Positions 34,006-42,115 of a stretch of DNA of 64,000 bases are shown one piece after another (within the stretch, counting starts at the first letter, position 1; each line of letters opens with the position of its first letter). The DNA comes from Croceibacterium_A sp035555595 (GTDB taxonomy: Bacteria > Pseudomonadota > Alphaproteobacteria > Sphingomonadales > Sphingomonadaceae), in contig DATMGK010000094.1 in NCBI GenBank assembly GCA_035555595.1, positions 1 through 64,000 on the forward strand, in the 5' to 3' direction. The position numbers and the translations under genes are program-made. The notes beneath the pieces are model-generated. The model searched no databases. It saw nothing but the letters and a program-made list of their open reading frames with translations, and was not told the DNA's origin.

Positions 34006-35102
34006 GCGAAACGATGCGCAAGATGGCGCCGAGCATGAAGCGTGCTCTCGGTATCTCCGTTTTGCTGCCAGCGGCGGCGCTTTGGAGCGCGACCACAGTT
34101 CCTGCGATCGCGGCGGGTGAGCCGGCGTGCGACCGCGCCTGCCTCGAACAGTTCGTGGTCCGCTATCTCGATGCGGTGGCGGTGAACGATCCGGACAAAG
34201 TGGCTCTTTCGCCCAACGTGCGTTTCACCGAGAACGGGCAGGAACTGCTGATCGGCGATGGCCTGTGGAACACGCTGAAGGCGAAAGGCAACTATCGCCT
34301 GTTCGTCGCGGACCCCGCGGCTGGACAGGTCGGCTTTTTCGGCACGATTCAGGAAGACGGCGACACTCCCGACACCTTCAACGGATCGCTGATCGGCCTG
34401 CGCTTGCGGGTCGAGGCAGGGAAGATCGCCGAGATCGAACAGATTGTCATCCGTGACTGGAACGATCCGGTCGAGGATGCCTATCAGTTGCTCGATTCCA
34501 TGCCGATCCATCCCAAGCTCACGGCGGTGATCCCCGCCGCGCAACGGGCATCGCGGGCCGAGCTGATTACGCAGGCGAACAAGTACTTCACCGGGCTGCA
34601 GAAGAACGACGGCCGCGGGGACTATCCGTTTACGCCCGACTGCTTGCGTCATGAGAATGGCCGGCCCGCCACGCTTGTCCCGACACCGCCCGGCGAAACC
34701 CGGCCCGATCCCAAGGTCACTGCCCGTTATTCCAGCCAGTGGACCTGCACCGAACAGTTCGAATCCGGCCTGATGGCTTTTGTAAGCCGCGTCCGCGACC
34801 GTCGCTTCGCGGTGGTGGACGAGGAACGGGGACTGGTGTTCTCGTTTGCCTTCTTCGATCACCCGGCCGGTGAGACGCGCCGCTTCAACGCGGCCAATGG
34901 GCGCGAGGTTACGGTCGGCCCGGTGCAGCCGTGGACCTGGGAAGTGGCTGAGATATTCAAGGTCGAACAGGGTAAGATCTCGAAGATCGACGCGCTGCTG
35001 CACCGCTCGCCCTATGGCATGAATTCCGGCTGGAGCACCTGGGCCCAGGGCATGTCGGACGTTGCCCGCGATGTGACGTTCGAAGCGCCAACGGGTTACT
35101 GA
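33999..35102 (+). CDS. Secreted DUF8021-like protein, copy 1
   Basis: 367 residues with a signal peptide ending TTVPAIAAG. It resembles an uncharacterised family (DUF8021 type) shared by sphingomonads and fungi: CDRACLEQFVVRYLDAVAVN, VRFTENGQELLIGDGLW, then a C-terminal half with CTEQFESGLMAFVSRVRDRR. The N-terminal half looks like an NTF2-type fold. About half its residues match the next gene, so they are tandem duplicates. Its start overlaps the preceding stop. Function unknown; a periplasmic enzyme acting on the imported ligand is a guess from context. Confidence 0.65.
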   Translation: MVSETMRKMAPSMKRALGISVLLPAAALWSATTVPAIAAGEPACDRACLEQFVVRYLDAVAVNDPDKVALSPNVRFTENGQELLIGDGLWNTLKAKGNYRLFVADPAAGQVGFFGTIQEDGDTPDTFNGSLIGLRLRVEAGKIAEIEQIVIRDWNDPVEDAYQLLDSMPIHPKLTAVIPAAQRASRAELITQANKYFTGLQKNDGRGDYPFTPDCLRHENGRPATLVPTPPGETRPDPKVTARYSSQWTCTEQFESGLMAFVSRVRDRRFAVVDEERGLVFSFAFFDHPAGETRRFNAANGREVTVGPVQPWTWEVAEIFKVEQGKISKIDALLHRSPYGMNSGWSTWAQGMSDVARDVTFEAPTGY

Positions 35103-35130
35103 GCGGTGGCTCGGCCCCTCGGCATTGAGC

Positions 35131-35176
35131 GGGCCCCGACGAGCATGACGGAAGGCTTCGCGCATGTTCGGGGCCC
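35131..35176. repeat. Inverted repeat in the gap between the DUF8021-like genes
   Basis: GGGCCCCGA (35131-35139) pairs with TCGGGGCCC (35168-35176) across 28 nt; the 10-mer GGGCCCCGAC also recurs directly at 35131 and 35171. It lies in a 169-bp gap and could be a terminator/attenuator or a processing site. No T tract. Confidence 0.35.
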
Positions 35177-35271
35177 CGACTGCTGCGTGTCGATTGCATG
35201 AAGACCAGTGAAGATTGGAACGTCGCGCCGCTTGCCGTTGCGGACGATAGTACAGGAATAGGAGTCACCGC

Positions 35272-36300
35272 ATGACTGTGTCACTTCGCACATTCACCGC
35301 CGCCTTGCTTGCGGCGGGAAGCCTCACGCTGGCGTATCCCGCCAGTGCGCAGGATTGCGACCGAACGTGCCTCGAAGGTTGGGTCGACAGCTACCTCGAC
35401 GCTCTGGCGAAGCACGATACCGATGCGGTAAAACTGGCGGACGACGTGCGCTTCACCGCCAATGGCCAGCGACTGGAGGTCGGTGACGGCATCTGGCGTA
35501 CGTTCAAGGCCAAGGGCAAGTTCAGCATCGTCGTGGCGGACGTTCCCGCCCAGCAGGTCGGCGCGATCATCACGTTCGCGGAAGAGGGGCCCGAGGGCGC
35601 AGGCGGCGCGCTGGGTGTGCGGTTGAAAATCAGGAATGGCGAGATCGTCGAGATCGAGCAGCGCGAGACGCACGATCCCGAAGTTCTTGCGCTGATGGAT
35701 GCGACCCCGGTGCGTCCGGCATTCGCGCGCGCGGTGACGCCGGCGGAGCACATGTCCCGACGCGATCTGGCGAGGATCGCGGACGCCTATTTCGGGGCTA
35801 TCCAGCTCAACGATGGGAAGGGTTTCTATCCGGTCGGCGACGATTGCGATCGATACACCAACGGCATGCATGCGACCAATGTCCCGACGCCTGCCGGAGA
35901 AACGCGGCCTGACCCCAAGACCTCGACGGTCCTGACCAATCAGTGGTCCTGTCGCGAGCAGTTCGAATCCGGGCTGCTGCACTTCGTCAACCGCGTCCGC
36001 GACCGGCGGATCGTGGCGATCGATCAGGAACGCGGGCTCGTCTTCGCACTCGGCTTCTTCGACCATTCAGCCGGTGATACGCGCACGTTCACCATTCCCG
36101 ACGGCCGGACGGTCACTGCGGGGCCGACCACGCCGTTCACGTGGAGCATCGTGGAGATTTTCAAAATCACGGGCGGCTTGATCCACGAAATCCAGGCACT
36201 TGAGCTGGAGCGGCCCTACGCGATGACTTCCGGTTGGGGCAGCTGGGAAGACAACATGTCGGACAAGCCCCGCGACGAGACGGGTGTCCCTTACGAATGA
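35272..36300 (+). CDS. Secreted DUF8021-like protein, copy 2
   Basis: 342 residues with a signal peptide ending YPASAQD. It is collinear with the gene at 33999: CDRTCLEGWVDSYLDALAKHD, VRFTANGQRLEVGDGIWRTF, CREQFESGLLHFVNRVRDRR, RPYAMTSGWGSWEDNMSD. Both copies keep two paired cysteines near the N-terminus (CDRxCLE) and two in the middle, as in disulfide-bonded exported proteins. It stands 169 bp after copy 1. No catalytic motif is recognised. Confidence 0.65.
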   Translation: MTVSLRTFTAALLAAGSLTLAYPASAQDCDRTCLEGWVDSYLDALAKHDTDAVKLADDVRFTANGQRLEVGDGIWRTFKAKGKFSIVVADVPAQQVGAIITFAEEGPEGAGGALGVRLKIRNGEIVEIEQRETHDPEVLALMDATPVRPAFARAVTPAEHMSRRDLARIADAYFGAIQLNDGKGFYPVGDDCDRYTNGMHATNVPTPAGETRPDPKTSTVLTNQWSCREQFESGLLHFVNRVRDRRIVAIDQERGLVFALGFFDHSAGDTRTFTIPDGRTVTAGPTTPFTWSIVEIFKITGGLIHEIQALELERPYAMTSGWGSWEDNMSDKPRDETGVPYE

Positions 36301-36376
36301 GGCCCGCGTTCGCGGAAACGGCGCGTGTTCCGGCCAAACGGCGCGCGGCGATAGATAACATAGTGGGAGTAGTGAC

Positions 36377-36973
36377 ATGCGAGGAAACCTGATGATCCCG
36401 GCGGCGGCGGCTCTGCTGCTGGCGGGCTGCAACCAGTCCGCGGGCAACGATGAACTGCGGGCGGAACTGACCGCCCTGCAGGATCGGATCGCGATCGAGG
36501 ACATGCTGTACGAGTATTACAGCCACCTGGGTTCGGGCGCCCACACCGGCTTCGACAAGTTCTTCACTGATGATGCTCTGCTCGACATCAACGGGTGGAA
36601 GGCCACCGGCCACGACGACATCCAGAAGCTTTATGACGGTGCTGGATCGTCGGAAGGTGGTGAAGGATTCAAGAAGGAAGAAGCCGTTCCGGTGGAGAAG
36701 GAGCATATGGACTATATGCATCTGACCAATCCACTGATCCGCGTGAACGGGGATACGGCCACGGCCCAGATGTTCTGGACCGGCATCATCAGCGATGACC
36801 TGAACGCGCCGCCCAAGTTCGAGGAAATGGGCCGCGAGTACGACCTGCTCGTCAAAGTCGACGGCCAATGGAAGATCAAGAAGCGCATCGTGGTGGCCGA
36901 CGCAGGCATGCCCAAGTCGATGAACGAGACTTACCGCCGTCTGCACAACTACGACGTCACCAAGGACGATTGA
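36377..36973 (+). CDS. SnoaL/NTF2-like lipoprotein
   Basis: 198 residues. The lipobox ALLLAGC gives C18 as the lipidated residue, so the protein is probably membrane-anchored in the periplasm. The NTF2-like core (LQDRIAIEDMLYEYYSHLGSG, FFTDDALLDINGW, LLVKVDGQWKIKKRIV) is related to the protein at 33424. Last gene of the receptor-led group; an IS6 fragment lies about 75 bp downstream. Confidence 0.7.
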   Translation: MRGNLMIPAAAALLLAGCNQSAGNDELRAELTALQDRIAIEDMLYEYYSHLGSGAHTGFDKFFTDDALLDINGWKATGHDDIQKLYDGAGSSEGGEGFKKEEAVPVEKEHMDYMHLTNPLIRVNGDTATAQMFWTGIISDDLNAPPKFEEMGREYDLLVKVDGQWKIKKRIVVADAGMPKSMNETYRRLHNYDVTKDD

Positions 36974-37047
36974 TCGCAAAGCGGCCGTTCTCGCTGACAG
37001 TGGGAGCGGCCGCCGTCGCGGCGGACAAAGAAGCCCGATTACAGAGC

Positions 37048-37092
37048 GGGATCAGTCCATTTCACCGTTTCAACTCCTCACCCCAGATCATC
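37048..37092 (+). repeat. IS6 transposase scar (about 45 bp)
   Basis: CATTTCACCGTTTCAACTCC plus CCAGATCATC reproduce the start of the transposase at about 4375 (CATTTCGTCGTTTCGACTCC ... GAGATCATC). It encodes PFHRFNSSPQII against PFRRFDSSPEII. It lies between the SnoaL lipoprotein and ZnuD-like modules; the remaining sequence of the 223-bp gap (36974-37196) holds nothing else recognised. Confidence 0.5.
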
Positions 37093-37196
37093 GGCTACTT
37101 CGGGAACGAACCTCTTAGTCGGTGGCAATATTGGCGCAACGGCAAGCGGAGATGCGCATTCATCCCACTTGCCGTCACGACTGTCAGTGCTCCGTT

Positions 37197-39476
37197 TCAG
37201 AACGAATGGCGCATGCCAAAGGCTATGCTTCGCCCCCGTAGCGGCGACTGGTCTTTCACAAATGACGTATGGGCAAATGCCAACTGGTTGAGCAGGTTGG
37301 TTCCCCGAACATAGAATTCGACCGCCTTGTCCTGATCGATCTCGATCCGGTAGCTGAGTGTGGCGTTGACCATGTCATATCCGCCGGTGCGGGTTTCGTA
37401 CGTGGCGACCTTGTTCTGGGCGAAGGTACGGTAATATTCGACATCGCCGGAAAAAGGGCCGTCGCTGTGCTCATAGCGCGCGCCGAGCCGGCCCGGCGGG
37501 ATACGCGGTAGATTGTCATTCTCACTCTTCAGCGCGGCATCGACATAGTCGCCGAATACCGTCACCCGCGACCGGGGATTGAACGCATAGCTCACTTGGC
37601 CATCGATGCCGGCGAAACGGGCATCGGCAGCCGTGTAAATCAGGAAGTTATGCGGAACACCGGTTGCCGTCTCTGTTTCGATCAGCCGGGCGAAGACGTA
37701 ATCGCTGGCATCCTGATGGAACAGACCGATTTCGAATTCGAGCGGCCCGCCCGCCTTGCGGAAGGTGAGGTTGATCGAATTCGTGGCTTCGAGCACATCT
37801 TCGGCATCAAGCCCTTCCTCGTTCAGGATAGGATTGCCTACGGCAAGCCCGAGTTCGTAGCTGTTAGCCGCCAGGTTGTTGCCGCGGGCGTAGAGTTCAC
37901 GGACGCTGGGGGCTCGCTCGGTATGCGCAAGCGACAGGGACGCGGAATGGCCGTTGCCGATATTCCAGGTCGCGCCCAGTGACGCCGAGAATGGATCGTG
38001 TTTGACCGTGGGGTTTCTTTTTCGGAAACTGGCGACATCCAGGTCCTTGAGAATCTGTTGCCAATCAGGTCCATACCAGCCCTCGAACAGAGCGGCCAAT
38101 TCCGGTCCAAGCGTCGATCGCCAGAGCGGCACTCCCACTTCGATCCTTCGCCAATCCTTGCGGAAGGCCCCCTCCACGTCAATCGGGCCGATGGAGCGGC
38201 GTTCGCTCAGAAAGGCGCCGATATTCTCGGTGAAGTATTCAGGGTTGCCATCAAAGCCATAGGCTCCATCTGAAAACGGCCGGTGCATGTTATTGACGTT
38301 GATGCCGTCAAATTTGCCGTCGGTATATTGGACGCCAAGCGTTCCGGTGAAACCGAAGATCGGCTTGTGAGTCAGTTCGAAGCGGCCGTCCCAGACTTCG
38401 TTGGTATAGCGACTGAATAGAAGGGCGCCGTCGATCTCGTCATGCGCATAGTCGGTGTAGGACCCTCGCAACCGGACATGGGCCAGCCCCGGTAGCAGAT
38501 CGCCATAATCCGCCCGGACATCGACGCGATCGCTACGCAGCCTGATACGCGCTGTATGGCTATCGGGTCCGCCGAACGGATCGTCGAACCCCCCGTGCGC
38601 CTGACAATGCAAGTCCAGCCCGTGGGTGTGGCACACGCCGTTCAGATGGCTGTGGCCCGGCAGGCCATAGTCGCTGTCCATCTGCGAATAAGCTGCGCCG
38701 ATATAGCCTTTAGACGTTATCCATGATGCGCCGAAGGCATAGTTGGTGCTTTCGGCGAAGGAATCGCGCAACTTGTCTGAACCATAGGCGCTGGGCACAT
38801 TGTAATTTTCCGCCTCGCGCCTCGCTCCTTCGGCATGAATGGCGAACTGGCCGATGCCAGCGGTCATGCGCCCGACCAGGGTCTTTTCCTCGTCCCCGGT
38901 GCCATAGCGCACTTCGGTTGCACCAGTTAGTCCGTCGACGGGAATGGCTTTTGGCACCTTGCTGTCAATCAGGTTGATCGCGCCATTGGTCGCGTTGCCG
39001 CCATAGCGGACCGCAGCGGGCCCGCGTTGGATTTCGATTGCATCCAGCAAAAGCGGATCGGTGGTAATGGCGTGATCGGGTGAGATGGATGACACGTCAA
39101 AGAGAGAGGCACCATCGGTCAGCACCTCGATGCGGGGAAGTGTCTGGCCCCGGATCACCGGTCGCGAGGCGCCGCCGCCGAAATTGTCGAGATGGACGCC
39201 CGGAAGTCCGGCCAACGTCTCGCCAAGCCCGCCCTGACGGCGATGGGCCAGATCGTCTCCGGCAAGTACCTGCACCGGAAGGATAGTGTCATCAGTCTCG
39301 AGCGACTGACCGGTAACGATGATGTCGGCTGAGCGGTCTCGTGCGGGATCTCCGCCTGTGCTCTCCTCGCGTTCGCTTGAGCCGTCTTCGGCCCAGGCAG
39401 GCATCGGCCCCGCCATAGCCATCGCGGCGCCGGTGAGCAGACTCGCGATGTTCCGGCTATTTCTCGATTGTATCAA
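37197..39476 (-). CDS. znuD: TonB-dependent receptor, ZnuD-like zinc receptor
   Basis: 759 residues. The start is a TTG at 39476 with GGGAG nine bases upstream, opening a signal peptide ending PAWAED. The TonB-box-like DIIVTGQSLE, plug (LPGVHLDNFGGGASRPVIRG, IEIQRGPAAVRYGGNATNG) and barrel end (FGMRHSF) are typical of the ZnuD branch. A His/Cys-rich loop at about 275-307 (GHSHLNGVCHTHGLDLHCQAH) matches the metal-capturing loop of ZnuD. A Zur-like palindrome lies about 150 bp upstream. Imports zinc under scarcity (inferred). Confidence 0.75.
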   Translation of the reverse strand: MIQSRNSRNIASLLTGAAMAMAGPMPAWAEDGSSEREESTGGDPARDRSADIIVTGQSLETDDTILPVQVLAGDDLAHRRQGGLGETLAGLPGVHLDNFGGGASRPVIRGQTLPRIEVLTDGASLFDVSSISPDHAITTDPLLLDAIEIQRGPAAVRYGGNATNGAINLIDSKVPKAIPVDGLTGATEVRYGTGDEEKTLVGRMTAGIGQFAIHAEGARREAENYNVPSAYGSDKLRDSFAESTNYAFGASWITSKGYIGAAYSQMDSDYGLPGHSHLNGVCHTHGLDLHCQAHGGFDDPFGGPDSHTARIRLRSDRVDVRADYGDLLPGLAHVRLRGSYTDYAHDEIDGALLFSRYTNEVWDGRFELTHKPIFGFTGTLGVQYTDGKFDGINVNNMHRPFSDGAYGFDGNPEYFTENIGAFLSERRSIGPIDVEGAFRKDWRRIEVGVPLWRSTLGPELAALFEGWYGPDWQQILKDLDVASFRKRNPTVKHDPFSASLGATWNIGNGHSASLSLAHTERAPSVRELYARGNNLAANSYELGLAVGNPILNEEGLDAEDVLEATNSINLTFRKAGGPLEFEIGLFHQDASDYVFARLIETETATGVPHNFLIYTAADARFAGIDGQVSYAFNPRSRVTVFGDYVDAALKSENDNLPRIPPGRLGARYEHSDGPFSGDVEYYRTFAQNKVATYETRTGGYDMVNATLSYRIEIDQDKAVEFYVRGTNLLNQLAFAHTSFVKDQSPLRGRSIAFGMRHSF

Positions 39477-39509
39477 TTATTGGCTCCCTGTTTGTCGAAA
39501 ATGCAGAAA

Positions 39510-39532
39510 CGCCCTCCCGATTGGGGAGGGCG
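39510..39532 (-). terminator. Terminator-like hairpin in the znuD leader
   Basis: CGCCCTCCC (39510-39518), loop of 5, GGGAGGGCG (39524-39532): a 9-bp stem. On the minus strand it is followed by TTTCTGCATTTT. It sits between the Zur-like palindrome and the znuD start, so it could attenuate the transcript, or be a leftover terminator of a lost upstream gene. Confidence 0.45.
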
Positions 39533-39622
39533 GCGGATTGATCGCAGGCCGTCTCAGCGATGGGCCGAGAGCTTGATCCGCGAGAGGCCCACTTCTCTGA
39601 CTTCCTTGAATGCCGTTTAGTA

Positions 39623-39639
39623 ATGATACATCATATCAT
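39623..39639. promoter_or_regulatory. Zur-like palindrome between znuD and a COG0523 pseudogene
   Basis: ATGATA-CATCA-TATCAT, a perfect 6-bp inverted repeat around 5 bp, AT-rich as Zur boxes are. It lies between two divergent genes of zinc-starvation families, the usual place for a Zur operator. Assignment rests on context and symmetry only. Confidence 0.5.
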
Positions 39640-39650
39640 GATTCGCAAGG

Positions 39651-40006
39651 GTGACTGATGAACAAGCCTTTTTCATCGTCGGAGAGTCTGAAAGGCGCCT
39701 GCCCGCCACCGTGCTTTGCGGCTTTCTGGGTGCAGGAAAGACCGCGCTTCTCTACCACGGGCTTGCCAATTTCGAGGGGTGGCGCGTGGCGGCGATGCGG
39801 CTCTGTCGCGCGGTGAGGAAACGCTGGTCGAAATGGCCAATGGCTGCAGCTGCTGCATGCTGCGTGATGGTCTATTGCAGGAAGCGCGCGTGCTCGCCGT
39901 GGCTGGGCGGTTGATTATATCAGGTCGTTCACGCCGGGAATGTGGATGGGCCTGCGTGATCCTTTCCCGGCTTGGGGCGAGCAGGAGCTGGGGGTGGTGG
40001 AATGAG
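39651..40006 (+). pseudogene. COG0523 (CobW/ZagA-like) GTPase, disrupted
   Basis: From GTG 39651 the frame gives RLPATVLCGFLGAGKTALLYHGLANFEGWRVA, the Walker A start of COG0523 metal-chaperone GTPases. A deletion and frame change then remove the NDMSEVN region, and a second frame gives GDAALSRGEETLVEMANGCSCCMLRDGLLQEARVLA with the CxCC zinc motif. A third frame ends in DYIRSFTPGMWMGLRDPFPAW, of unclear origin. These GTPases are Zur-regulated zinc chaperones. The gene is dead. Confidence 0.6.
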
Positions 40007-40223
40007 CGCGGCGCTGTTGGGGCGCCCTTCCATGGTGGATGGTGTCGCCATGATCGGCCCAGTCGGACATCTTGGCCTCGCCCCTTGATCCAGACGCTCC
40101 CGAGGGTTCAGCGGAAGAAGAGGCAAAGCGGATCAGTGCGATAAAATAATCGGCGTCGGCTTAGATCATTTAGAACCTTCAGAGATCGAGGGGTGTCGGG
40201 CAGAGCAAAGCACTTGATGGCGG
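40007..40223. other. Gene remnants, 217 bp
   Basis: Short coding-looking pieces such as LDPDAPEGSAEEEAKRISAIK (ending with the stop at 40147) suggest the eroded 3' end of another gene, but no family can be named. No promoter or terminator stands out. Confidence 0.3.
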
Positions 40224-40550
40224 CTAAGATTTTGCCGGAATCTTGTCGAACTCCGCCTGGATCTCCGCCAGCTTTTCATCGCTGAGAATGGTTTCGAACT
40301 GCTGGATAGCCTTCAGTGTCAGGTCGCGGCCCGAGGTCTGGAACAGGTTGTTGGCCCAGACCGTCGGTATGAGCTTTTGCAGAACCGCGGCGGCCGCGGG
40401 GTCGTCGATCAGGGTGCCGACCAGAGTTTCGGTGACCGAATAATGCGTGGGTTGCGGAGCGGCCTGCGCTGATGCCGGCGCGTGCAGGACGGGCAGGGCA
40501 GTACCGGCCAGGATGGCCATTGCGAACGCGATCCGGATTGTGTGCATCAA
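40224..40550 (-). CDS. Small periplasmic protein, last gene of the ring-cleavage operon
   Basis: 108 residues with a signal peptide ending APASAQA. The mature part (YSVTETLVGTLIDDPAAAAVL, LTLKAIQQFETILSDEKLAEI) is helical with no cysteines and no recognised catalytic residues. It follows the FAH gene by 21 bp, so it belongs to the operon. Family unknown; a substrate-binding or scaffold role cannot be shown. Confidence 0.6.
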   Translation of the reverse strand: MMHTIRIAFAMAILAGTALPVLHAPASAQAAPQPTHYSVTETLVGTLIDDPAAAAVLQKLIPTVWANNLFQTSGRDLTLKAIQQFETILSDEKLAEIQAEFDKIPAKS

Positions 40551-40571
40551 ACTCTCCCTTGTTGATTTGCC

Positions 40572-41549
40572 TTAACTGGCTGTTTGGTATTGGGCCCGGG
40601 CGACAGCCTGATCGATCGTGCCGAAGATTGGCCAGCCGTCGGCCGTGATTGCCTGCATTCGACACCGATCGCCAAACCGCATGAACGGCGTCGCGGGCTG
40701 GCCGTCCGCGATAATCTCGATCGCGCGCCGTTCGGAAATGCAGCTTGAGCCAACTTCGCGATAATTGGCATTGGCCACGGTGCCCGAGCCTATGATCGTG
40801 CCGGCCGCAAGGTCGCGGGTTGCGGCGGCGTGGGCTACGAGTTCGTGAAAACCATAAGCCATTTCGCATCCATTGGCGTTGCCGAACCGTTCGCCGTTCC
40901 AGTCTATCGCCAGATCAAGACAAACCCGGCCATCGCGCCATCCATCGCCCAAATCCTCAGGAGTGACGGCAAAGGGGGCCATCGAGCAGGCGGGCTTGGC
41001 CTGTACCCAGCCGAAGCCCGTCTTCATCTCTGGCACCGCCAGCGTGCGTAGCGACCAGTCGTTGATCTGTACCACGAGCTTGATGTGCCCAATCGCCTGG
41101 TCCGCGCTGGTCCCCATCGGCACGGCATCGACGATCACGCCGAATTCTCCCTCGAAATCGATGCCGTGGGCTTCGTCGGGAAACGGGGCGGGTTCGAACG
41201 GGCCGAGAAAACGATCGGAGATGCCCTGGTACATCAGCGGCTTGTCGTGCTCGATGTGCGCGGTCGCGAACGCCACTTGCATCAGGTCGGCGTGGGTCTG
41301 GAAAGCAGATCCATCGAGCCATTGCCAGGTCCGTGGGAGCGGCGCGCGCAGCATCGATTGATCGAGTAGCGTTCCATCGTGATCAACGTCTGTTGCCACA
41401 GCCCGGAGATCGATCTCAGCGGCGGACCAGTCGCTGATCGCGGTCAGCAGGTTCGGCCAGCGTGGATGGTGCTTCCCGCGCGAGCTGTCCCTTGAAACGA
41501 TCAACAATTCGCCATCGGGCGTCCCGTTGTCGAAAGTGGCGAGTCTCAC
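40572..41549 (-). CDS. Fumarylacetoacetate hydrolase family protein
   Basis: 325 residues. The FAH fold is recognisable from the metal site DFEGEFGVIVDAVPMG (E133, E135) and D164 in VQINDWSLRTL, followed by GWVQAKPACSMAPFAVTPED and GTIIGSGTVANANY. FAH-family enzymes hydrolyse or decarboxylate acyl-pyruvate or oxalocrotonate products of aromatic ring cleavage. Its ATG overlaps the cupin stop (ATGA), so it is translated with the operon. The exact step is not fixed by sequence. Confidence 0.82.
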   Translation of the reverse strand: MRLATFDNGTPDGELLIVSRDSSRGKHHPRWPNLLTAISDWSAAEIDLRAVATDVDHDGTLLDQSMLRAPLPRTWQWLDGSAFQTHADLMQVAFATAHIEHDKPLMYQGISDRFLGPFEPAPFPDEAHGIDFEGEFGVIVDAVPMGTSADQAIGHIKLVVQINDWSLRTLAVPEMKTGFGWVQAKPACSMAPFAVTPEDLGDGWRDGRVCLDLAIDWNGERFGNANGCEMAYGFHELVAHAAATRDLAAGTIIGSGTVANANYREVGSSCISERRAIEIIADGQPATPFMRFGDRCRMQAITADGWPIFGTIDQAVARAQYQTAS

Positions 41550-42115
41550 CGTTGGAGCCCGTCTTCGTACACGCCATCGATCAGGATGAACGCAATGCGG
41601 CAGTTTTGGCCCGACCGGTTGGCCCAGCCGTGGTTGGTTCCGCGCTGGATGACGATGTCCCCCGCGCGTACAACCGTTTCTCCGATGTCGAGGATCAGGG
41701 TCAGTTCCCCCTCCAGCACGATGCCGTAGTCGACGCTTTCGGTACGGTGCATCATGTGGTGCCGCGAACTGCCATCATCCGAGTGCGAGGATGCTTCGCC
41801 CGCACCGACCTCTGCGAAATGGGCTTTCACTTCCTCGACCGACATTTCCGCCAGGCGATGATCCTCGGGCGGGATGTCGAGCACGCGGATGCGCGTACCG
41901 TTCCGTGGTGGCACGAGATTGATGCCATCCTCGGGCGGTTCGCCCGAAGCGCGGTCGATCCGGGCCGGCGTTTCGCGCGTATTCCACACTTCGTGGAACA
42001 GCGGGCCAATCTCCCCCCCGATGCGCACCACGCGTGGCGCGGCGCCATCTTCCTGGATCACCGCCTGCCCGTGTTCGTCGTGTCCGGTAACGATGCGGCG
42101 AACGGCTTTTGTCAT
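41546..42115 (-). CDS. Cupin-domain protein
   Basis: A 189-residue cytoplasmic protein. The single cupin lies at about 120-175: HHMMHRTESVDYGIVLEGELTL (motif 1 with E) and GDIVIQRGTNHGW (motif 2 with His). The N-terminal third is an extra beta region with VWNTRETPARID. Single-cupin proteins of this kind accompany aromatic catabolic operons and may be isomerases, hydrolases or regulators of the pathway. Its start overlaps the preceding gene's stop by 4 bases (42112-42115). Confidence 0.75.
   Translation of the reverse strand: MTKAVRRIVTGHDEHGQAVIQEDGAAPRVVRIGGEIGPLFHEVWNTRETPARIDRASGEPPEDGINLVPPRNGTRIRVLDIPPEDHRLAEMSVEEVKAHFAEVGAGEASSHSDDGSSRHHMMHRTESVDYGIVLEGELTLILDIGETVVRAGDIVIQRGTNHGWANRSGQNCRIAFILIDGVYEDGLQR

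Noticed and set aside
33693..35165. Long minus-strand frame opposite the SnoaL and DUF8021-like genes
   Set aside because: The sense proteins have signal peptides and a paralogue; the antisense frame has none.
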